This document shows positions 40,431 to 45,825 of a DNA stretch of 45,825 nucleotides, piece after piece. Positions within the stretch are counted from its first letter, which is position 1, and each line of letters opens with the position of its first letter. The stretch spans positions 1-45,825 of the forward strand of contig NZ_QJRL01000036.1 in the NCBI RefSeq assembly GCF_003205205.1. Reading direction: 5' to 3'. The notes below the pieces were generated by a model. It had not been told where the DNA came from, ran no database searches, and saw only the letters and a program-made list of their open reading frames with translations. A program made the position numbers and the translations under genes. Origin of the DNA: Pseudomonas sp. LB-090624 (GTDB lineage: Bacteria > Pseudomonadota > Gammaproteobacteria > Pseudomonadales > Pseudomonadaceae).

Positions 40431-42201
40431 CGGCGTTGATCCACTCTTTCACGACCTGGGCAACGCGGCCCGGGTCTTCGGCCACCAGGCCTTTGATTGC
40501 GTTGAGCTGTGCCTCGTAACCCTCGGTCGGGCTAGGCAGCAGAATGCTTGTCGGGCCACCCAGGCTGACGCGGTCGTTGGCCAGTTCGCCATCCAGACCC
40601 ATCATGCCGCCCAGCTCCATGTCGCTATCCGAGGCAGCCTGCTTGCCGCCCCCTGTGATGTTGTTCAGCACCGGCCGCAGTACACCGAACACCAGCACCA
40701 GGATGAACACTACGCCCAGCACCTGTTTGACGATGTCCCAGAACCACGGCTGCTGGTAGAAGGCGATATCGGCAATTTCCTCGCCCCGGTCGACGGCGAA
40801 TGGCACGTTGATCACCGTCACGCTGTCGCCACGGCTGGCATCGAAGCCAACGGCGTCCTGCACCAGACGGGTGAACCGCGCCAGGTCTTCGGCGCCCCAC
40901 GGCGCCCGGGTGGTGTCGCCGGTAGCCGGGTCGATCTTGACCTGGTCGTCCACCACTACGGCAACCGACAGGCGGGTCATGCGCCCTTGTTGCTGGCGGG
41001 TATGGCTGATGGAGCGGTCCAGCTCGAAGTTCTTGGTGCTTTGCTGACGTTTATCTGACGGATACGGCGCAAGCATCGGCTGGCCGGTGGCCGGGTCCAT
41101 GATCTGCTGGCCGTTGGCATCCACCAGCGGTTGGCCAGGCTGAATGGCCGCAGCCGGGGTGGCGGCGCCACCGGTGGTCTGCGGTGCCGAGGCAGCCCCG
41201 GGCGGCTGATTGCTCAATGCGCCGGGCACGCCCTGCGGGCCCTGGCTGCTGGCACGCTGCTCATCAACCGACTGCTCGCTGCGCAGTGCTGGCTGGTCGG
41301 GGTTGAACTGTTCGGCGGTGGACTCGACCGCGCTGAAGTCAAGCTCGGCGGACACTTCAGCCTTGTAGCGGTCATTGCCCAGCACCGGTTGCAGGATGTT
41401 GCGCACACGCTGGGTGAGCATGCTTTCCATGCGTCGGCTGTAGTCATACTGCTTGCCGGCCTCGGTCAAGGCGGAATCCTGCAACTGCTCGGACAGCAGG
41501 TTGCCCTTCTGGTCGACCACGGTGACCTGGGACTTGTCCAGTTCCGGCACACTGGTGGCGACCAGGTTGACGATGGCCATTACCTGCCCGGCTTCCAAAG
41601 CGCGCCCCGGGTACAGCTCGACCAGTACCGAGGCGCTTGGCTTGCGTTCATCCCGCACGAACACCGAGCTTTTCGGAATGGCCAGGTGCACACGTGCGGC
41701 CTTGACGTTGTTCAGGCTGGACACTGTGCGCGCCAGCTCGCCTTCCAGGCTGCGGCGGTAGCGGGTGGCTTCCATGAACTGGCTAGTGCCCAGGCCCTGC
41801 TCCTTGTCGAGCAGTTCGAAGCCGACATTGCCGTCGCTGGGCGCCACCCCGGCGGCAGCCAGTTTCAGGCGCGCACGGGAGAGGTCGTCGGCCTTGACCA
41901 GCAGGGCGCCAGAATTGGGCTCTACATTGTAGGGAATATCGGCAGCGGCCAGGGTATCCATGACCTGCTTGGTGTCCATGCCCGACAAGCTGCCGTACAG
42001 CGGACGATAATCGGGTTGTTGCGACCACAGCACTACGGCAAAGCCGATCGCCACGCTGGCCGCCAGGCCGACCATGAGGCCGATCTGCCGCAGCATGGGC
42101 ATCCGCGCGATGTTTTCCAGAAACGCCATGCCGAACAGCGGCGGCTTGGCCGCTGGCGTACCAGCCTTGGCGGGGGCGTTTTCGACGACTGCTTCAGCCA
42201 T
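40423..42201 (-). CDS. fliF: Flagellar MS-ring protein FliF
   Basis: 592 residues, normal length. Two transmembrane helices flank the periplasmic ring-building domain: about 38-62 (IGLMVGLAASVAIGFAVVLW) and about 475-497 (VLGVVFILVLVFGVLRPVL). The region between is the YscJ/FliF homology with a Pro/Gln/Ala-rich loop (about 315-375). The C-terminal tail (IKGLVAEDPGRVAQVVKEW) is the FliG-binding segment. It starts 15 nt after fliE. Confidence 0.97.
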   Translation of the reverse strand: MAEAVVENAPAKAGTPAAKPPLFGMAFLENIARMPMLRQIGLMVGLAASVAIGFAVVLWSQQPDYRPLYGSLSGMDTKQVMDTLAAADIPYNVEPNSGALLVKADDLSRARLKLAAAGVAPSDGNVGFELLDKEQGLGTSQFMEATRYRRSLEGELARTVSSLNNVKAARVHLAIPKSSVFVRDERKPSASVLVELYPGRALEAGQVMAIVNLVATSVPELDKSQVTVVDQKGNLLSEQLQDSALTEAGKQYDYSRRMESMLTQRVRNILQPVLGNDRYKAEVSAELDFSAVESTAEQFNPDQPALRSEQSVDEQRASSQGPQGVPGALSNQPPGAASAPQTTGGAATPAAAIQPGQPLVDANGQQIMDPATGQPMLAPYPSDKRQQSTKNFELDRSISHTRQQQGRMTRLSVAVVVDDQVKIDPATGDTTRAPWGAEDLARFTRLVQDAVGFDASRGDSVTVINVPFAVDRGEEIADIAFYQQPWFWDIVKQVLGVVFILVLVFGVLRPVLNNITGGGKQAASDSDMELGGMMGLDGELANDRVSLGGPTSILLPSPTEGYEAQLNAIKGLVAEDPGRVAQVVKEWINADE

Positions 42202-42216
42202 GGTTCACGTCCGCCC

Positions 42217-42549
42217 TCAAACCGGCATCTGCATGATGTCCTGGTACGCCTGGACCAGCTTGTTGCGTACCTGGGTCATGGCCTGCATCGACACGCTGGC
42301 CTTTTGCGAAGCGATCATCACGTCGGTCAGGTCGACGCCGCTCTTGCCGATTTCAAAGGCGTTGGCCAGCTGGGTCGAGGCCTGCTGGGTTTCATGCACC
42401 TTGCCAATGGCCTGGCCGAGCATGTCGGCAAAGGTACTTTGCCCCGGCGCCAGTTCGGGCGCCGCGGTAACCTTTGGCAACGACATGGCATCGGCCTGCA
42501 TGGCCCGCATGTCCAACATCAGACGATTGAATTCAACACCTTGGCTCAT
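42217..42549 (-). CDS. fliE: Flagellar hook-basal body protein FliE
   Basis: 110 residues from ATG 42549 (MSQGVEFNRLMLDMRAMQAD) with GGAGAGAGAAGG upstream. The C-terminal two-thirds is helical with FADMLGQAIGKVHETQQAST and a conserved DVMIASQKASVSMQAMTQVR region. FliE joins the MS-ring to the rod and is the first substrate of the export system. It begins the fliEFG operon, with a sigma54 site 63 nt upstream. Confidence 0.96.
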   Translation of the reverse strand: MSQGVEFNRLMLDMRAMQADAMSLPKVTAAPELAPGQSTFADMLGQAIGKVHETQQASTQLANAFEIGKSGVDLTDVMIASQKASVSMQAMTQVRNKLVQAYQDIMQMPV

Positions 42550-42610
42550 GACCCTTCTCTCTCCTGCGGCCGCATTTTTTTGACACGCATGCGGCGGATA
42601 GCCTACGTAA

Positions 42611-42626
42611 AGCAACAAAGGTGCCA
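42611..42626 (-). promoter_or_regulatory. Sigma54 promoter of fliE
   Basis: On the minus strand the site reads TGGCACCTTTGTTGCT. It matches TGGCACG-N4-TTGCW at all but one base and has exact GG-N10-GC spacing. It is about 63 nt upstream of the fliE ATG, and lies between the fleR end and fliE. FleR is the expected activator in pseudomonads. Confidence 0.9.
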
Positions 42627-42641
42627 GCCTTGGCAACTAAA

Positions 42642-42673
42642 GCGTGTGGCATTACACGCTCCCTGCGGGAGCG
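42642..42673. terminator. Overlapping hairpins downstream of fleR
   Basis: Two mutually exclusive stems lie between fleR and the fliE promoter. CGCTCCC-TGC-GGGAGCG occupies 42657-42673. GCGTGT...ACACGC occupies 42642-42659. The first is a compact 7-bp GC-rich stem but lacks a good T-run. It could attenuate read-through from fleSR into fliE. Weak evidence. Confidence 0.4.
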
Positions 42674-42726
42674 CATCAGGGCTGGCAGGTGTTGGCCACA
42701 GGCGCTGAAGATGCGATGCCGAGCAC

Positions 42727-44082
42727 TCAGCCGAAAAGGCTGGCCTCGACGTCGAACCCGGCATCGCGCATCTGCGCCAGTTTGTAACGCAGGGTGCGTG
42801 GGCTGATGCCCAGGCGCTCCGCCGCCTCCTTGCGGCGCCCCCGCTCGGCACGCAGGGTGTCGATGATCATCTGGTACTCATGGCGACGCATGTCATCGCC
42901 CAGCCCACCCGCTTCGGCGGCCACTTCAGGTGATGGCTCGATGCCAGCTGACAATGGAATGGCACCTGCCAGACAAAAATCCGCCGCCTCGATCACCCCA
43001 CCCTGCTGCAGGATCAGCGCCCGCTGCAGGGCGTTGTCCAACTCGCGGACGTTACCCGGCCAGGCATAGGCTTGCAGGCAGGCCCGCGCCTGCGGCGACA
43101 GGCGCACCGGGGCGTGCTTCATCTTGGCCACATGGCGCGCCAGCAAGCGCTCGGCCAGTTGCAGAATGTCACCCGGGCGCTCACGCAGCGGTTGCAAGGC
43201 CAATGGGAACACCGACAGGCGGTAGTACAGGTCTTCACGAAAACGGCCGGCCGCCACCTCACCGGCCAAGTCACGGTTGGTGGTCGCCAGCACGCGGATA
43301 TCCAGGCTGATCGGCTTGCGCCCACCTACCCGCTCCACTTCGCGCTCCTGCAGCACACGCAGGAGCTTGGCCTGCAGGGCCATGGGCATTTCCGAGATTT
43401 CGTCCAGCAGCAAGGTCCCGCCCTCGGCCTGCTCGAACTTGCCAGCCTGGGCAGCGATGGCGCCGGTGAACGCGCCCTTCTCGTGGCCGAACAGGGTGGC
43501 TTCGAGCATGTTGTCGGGGATCGCCGCGCAGTTGATCGCCACGAATGGCTGCGCGGCCCGTGGCGACTGCTGATGAATGTACCGCGCCAGCACTTCCTTG
43601 CCGGTACCGGACTCCCCGGAAATCAGCACGGTCGAATCACTGCGCGCTACCCGCGCGGCCAGCTCCAGCAACTGTCGGCTGGCTGGCTCAAAGGCTACTG
43701 GACCCTCTTCACCCGTCACCCGCCCGGCGGCATGCCGCTCGACGAGGCTGAGCAGCGCCTTGGGCTCGAACGGCTTGACCAGGTAATCGGCAGCGCCCTG
43801 GCGCATGGCCTCGACCGCACGCTCGACGGCGGCGTGCGCAGTCATCAACAGCACTGGCAGCTGTGGTTGCTGGCGGCGCAGCTGGCTGAGCAACTGGTGC
43901 CCGTCCATACCGGGCATGTTCACATCACTGACCACCAGGCTGAAGGTGTCATCCTGCACCGCCTCCAGCGCTTCTTCGGCGGAGCCAACGGCCCGGTAGG
44001 CAAAGCCGCCGATTTCCAGGGTGTCGCCCAGCGCCTGGCGCAGCACCCGGTCGTCCTCGACCAACAGCACATTGATTGCCAT
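42727..44082 (-). CDS. fleR: Sigma54-dependent response regulator FleR
   Basis: 451 residues from ATG 44082 (MAINVLLVEDDRVLRQALGD), overlapping the fleS stop by one base. Receiver domain with Asp53 in VVSDVNMPGMDG. AAA+ domain with Walker A GESGTGKE (156-163) and the sigma54-contact loop GAFTGA (203-208). C-terminal Fis-type helix-turn-helix RRKEAAERLGISPRTLRYKL. Activated by FleS, it turns on hook, basal body and other mid-class flagellar genes with RpoN. Confidence 0.97.
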   Translation of the reverse strand: MAINVLLVEDDRVLRQALGDTLEIGGFAYRAVGSAEEALEAVQDDTFSLVVSDVNMPGMDGHQLLSQLRRQQPQLPVLLMTAHAAVERAVEAMRQGAADYLVKPFEPKALLSLVERHAAGRVTGEEGPVAFEPASRQLLELAARVARSDSTVLISGESGTGKEVLARYIHQQSPRAAQPFVAINCAAIPDNMLEATLFGHEKGAFTGAIAAQAGKFEQAEGGTLLLDEISEMPMALQAKLLRVLQEREVERVGGRKPISLDIRVLATTNRDLAGEVAAGRFREDLYYRLSVFPLALQPLRERPGDILQLAERLLARHVAKMKHAPVRLSPQARACLQAYAWPGNVRELDNALQRALILQQGGVIEAADFCLAGAIPLSAGIEPSPEVAAEAGGLGDDMRRHEYQMIIDTLRAERGRRKEAAERLGISPRTLRYKLAQMRDAGFDVEASLFG

Positions 44083-45299
44083 TACGCGCCCTCCGCCAGC
44101 TGCCCGTCGATCAGCGGCAACTCCACCCGCACGCAAGTGCCTCGACCGATTTTCGAACGCAGGCTGATCACGCCTTGGTGCGCACGCACCACAGCCTGGA
44201 CCACCGCCAGCCCCAGGCCGGTGCCCGTGGCCTTGGTGGTCAGGAACGGCTCGCCCAGGCGCGCCAACAACTCGGCGTCGATACCGCTACCAGCATCACT
44301 CACGCACAGGTGCAAGGTGCGCTCGCGGCGGAACAGGTGCACTTTCAAGCGCGCCGAGCCATCGCTGGCTTGCAGGGCATTCTCGATCAGGTTGAGCAAG
44401 GCGCCGACAAGGGTGTCGCGGTTGCACAGCAGTTCACCCAGGTGGCTGTCGCACTGCCAGCGCACGGCATGCCCTTGCACATGTGCCTGCGCTGCCTGCT
44501 GCAGGGCCTGGAACAAGGCTTTCGGGGTAACCCGATCACCCAGCGGCAATTCACCACGGGCGAACACCAGCATGTCACGCACCTGATGCTCCAGTTCATG
44601 CAGGCGCTCCTTCAGGGTGCCAGCAAAACGTTGGCGGGTTTCTGCGCTCAGCTGTTGCTCGCTGTCGGCCAGGTGGCTGGCGTAGAGCATGGCGGCCGAC
44701 AACGGCGTACGGATCTGATGCGCCAGCGAAGCGACCATGCGGCCCAATGATGACAGGCGCTCGTGGCGCGCCAGTTGGCCCTGCAGGCGACGGGTTTCAG
44801 TCAGGTCGTTGAGCAGCACCAGTTGGCCGGGTTCGGCATCCAGCGAGCGGGTGGCGATCGACAGGCGGCGACCATCGCGCAGTGAGACTTCATGGCCGTC
44901 ATCCTTGCGCGGCGCAAAGCTGCGGGTAATCACCTGGCGCCAAAGCTCACCGATCAGCGGCTCGCCGAGCAGTTCGCAGGCAGCCGGGTTGGCTTCGCGC
45001 ACCAGGCCTTGGCCATCGATCACAATCACGCCGCCAGGCAACAGGTCCAGCAGGTTTTGCAGGCGGTTGGCCAGGCGCTCCTTTTCGCTGAGCTCATCGA
45101 TGCGCTGGGCGCTGACCACGGCCAGCTCGCCCTTGAGTTCACTGACCCGGGCTTCAAGCAGGCTGTAGGACTGGCTCAGCTGGCTGGACACCTGGTTGAA
45201 CAGGGCGAAGGCGTGCTCGATACCCTGACGGCTGTCCTGCTCGACCGGGGTATGCCCCTGCTGATCAGGGGCTCGGGATAGGTGGGCGGCCTGGGGCAT
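44082..45299 (-). CDS. fleS: Flagellar two-component sensor kinase FleS
   Basis: 405 residues, without transmembrane segments, so a cytoplasmic sensor. A coiled coil (about 35-85) is followed by a PAS domain (about 85-170, LLDLLPGGVIVIDGQGLVRE). The DHp domain has phospho-acceptor His194 in MVASLAHQIRTPLSAAML, and the HATPase has LLNLIENALQ, SDAGSGID and GTGLGLAVVQAVV. It phosphorylates FleR; the pair forms one operon (ATGA-type overlap). A sigma54 site lies 55 nt upstream. Confidence 0.96.
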   Translation of the reverse strand: MPQAAHLSRAPDQQGHTPVEQDSRQGIEHAFALFNQVSSQLSQSYSLLEARVSELKGELAVVSAQRIDELSEKERLANRLQNLLDLLPGGVIVIDGQGLVREANPAACELLGEPLIGELWRQVITRSFAPRKDDGHEVSLRDGRRLSIATRSLDAEPGQLVLLNDLTETRRLQGQLARHERLSSLGRMVASLAHQIRTPLSAAMLYASHLADSEQQLSAETRQRFAGTLKERLHELEHQVRDMLVFARGELPLGDRVTPKALFQALQQAAQAHVQGHAVRWQCDSHLGELLCNRDTLVGALLNLIENALQASDGSARLKVHLFRRERTLHLCVSDAGSGIDAELLARLGEPFLTTKATGTGLGLAVVQAVVRAHQGVISLRSKIGRGTCVRVELPLIDGQLAEGA

Positions 45300-45352
45300 C
45301 GTGCTCTCTCGCGTGGCTGACCGTCATAAAAACGGTATGGTGCCAGCGGTGT

Positions 45353-45368
45353 AGCAATAGCCGTGCCG
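45353..45368 (-). promoter_or_regulatory. Sigma54 promoter of fleSR
   Basis: On the minus strand the site reads CGGCACGGCTATTGCT, with GG-N10-GC spacing exact and the TTGCT downstream element perfect. It is about 55 nt before the fleS ATG. In pseudomonads fleSR is activated by FleQ with RpoN, consistent with this site. The minisatellite at 45382 begins only 13 bp upstream. Confidence 0.85.
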
Positions 45369-45381
45369 GAGATAGGGATTT

Positions 45382-45626
45382 GGGTTCGCCGTGGGATTGG
45401 GTCAAGACGGAGAAGGGTTCGCCGTGGGATTGGGTCAAGACGGAGAAGGGTTCGCCGTGGGATTGGGTCAAGACGGAGAAGGGTTCGCCGTGGGATTGGG
45501 CCAAGACGGAGAAGGGTTCGCCGTGGGATTGGGTAAAGACGGAGAAGGGTTCGCCGTGGGATTGGGCCAAGACGGAGAAGGGTTCGCCGTGGGATTGGGT
45601 CAAGACGGAGAAGGGTTCGCCGTGAG
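45382..45626. repeat. 33-bp minisatellite, seven units plus a partial
   Basis: Seven 33-bp units begin at 45382, 45415, 45448, 45481, 45514, 45547 and 45580, with a partial eighth to 45626. The unit begins GGGTTCGCCGTGGGATTGGG and ends AAGACGGAGAA. Only one or two positions vary (GGTCAAG, GGCCAAG, GGTAAAG). As 33 is divisible by 3, several frames on both strands stay open; one encodes GSPWDWVKTEK repeats. No ribosome-binding site or family supports a real protein. It is not CRISPR-like, as there are no spacers. Confidence 0.93.
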
Positions 45627-45639
45627 TTTTGTTGCGCCG

Positions 45640-45825
45640 GGGAGATCGAGCGCCGCCCGCGCGGCGCATCGCGAGCTGCGCTCGCTCCTACGTTTGTTTC
45701 GGGCCAGTTACGCCTGTGACAGGCGCGCGCGACCGCCTTGTTTGTACTGCGCGATATCGAGTCATGCACCCAGGCGTTCGCGCGCAAATCCCCCAGGAAT
45801 AATTGGCCCGAAACAAACGTAGGAG
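45640..45825. repeat. Composite inverted-repeat element, copy 3 (cut by the window edge)
   Basis: The left arm is 45640-45706 and the core 45707-45803 (97 bp, one longer than in copies 1 and 2). Only the first 22 bases of the right arm (45804-45825) are in the window. Core orientation is the same as copy 1. The element begins 13 bp after the minisatellite, so 45300-45825 holds only the fleS promoter and repeats and no gene. Confidence 0.88.

Noticed and set aside
45382..45626. Possible CRISPR array
   Set aside because: Units are directly contiguous with no spacers, unit length equals period, and there are no cas genes.
1..45825. tRNA, rRNA, integrase or transposase genes
   Set aside because: I saw no cloverleaf-type sequence, rRNA segment or recombinase motif; the toxin-like gene therefore has no visible mobile-element boundary.

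Overview
The window is a high-GC chromosomal segment from a motile, polarly flagellated pseudomonad, most likely the Pseudomonas putida group. The evidence is the gene order (fleS-fleR-fliE-F-G-H-I-J, an HptB/HsbR/HsbA module, fliK, fliL-M-N-O-P-Q-R-flhB, flhA-flhF-fleN-fliA, cheY-Z-A-B, motC-motD, parC-parP-cheW, then ccm), the GG-N10-GC sigma54 promoters upstream of flagellar operons, and a P. putida-type REP pair (GTGGGAGC...GCTTCGCGGGCAAGCCCGCT). The species assignment is inferred from sequence character, not from a database match. Almost everything is on the minus strand, so transcription runs from high to low coordinates.

Layout. 1-211: gene-free, with short inverted repeats and a GAGCGA hexanucleotide array. 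212-7557 (-): a complete cytochrome c maturation (System I) operon, ccmABCDEFGHI, plus a small lipoprotein gene. 7727-12395 (+): the only plus-strand genes. These are a second FliK-like protein, an orphan FlhB C-terminal-domain (FlhX-like) protein, and a 903-residue toxin-like protein with a TcdA/TcdB-type glycosyltransferase domain. 12503-20246 (-): chemotaxis array proteins (DUF2802, CheW, ParP, ParC), MotD/MotC stator, CheB and CheA. 20259-24522 (-): CheZ, CheY, sigma28 (FliA), FleN and FlhF. 24534-32202 (-): export apparatus and C-ring genes flhA, flhB, fliR-Q-P-O-N-M-L. 32560-36277 (-): fliK and an HptB-HsbR-HsbA phosphorelay / anti-anti-sigma module. 36632-45299 (-): fliJ-I-H, fliG-F-E and the FleS/FleR two-component system. 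45300-45825: a fleS promoter, a 33-bp minisatellite and the edge of a dispersed repeat.

How it works together. FleS/FleR, acting with sigma54 (and FleQ, presumably just beyond the right edge), drive the basal body and export genes. Good sigma54 sites lie 50-65 nt upstream of fleS, fliE, fliL and flhA. FliA then serves late genes. FlhF and FleN set polar location and number. CheA/W/Y/Z/B with ParC/ParP form a polar signalling array acting on FliM/FliN, and MotC/MotD is a second stator. The Ccm genes, next door, mature c-type cytochromes and have no direct motility role.

Most unusual content: (i) the toxin-like glycosyltransferase gene at 9684-12395, with a TcdB-like DXD centre, placed just after a non-cleavable FlhB-C paralogue and a FliK paralogue; (ii) four copies of an acidic peptide repeat in the CheA linker; (iii) three copies of a ~230-bp element with 67-bp inverted arms, whose core is in opposite orientation in one copy; (iv) a seven-unit 33-bp minisatellite upstream of fleSR.
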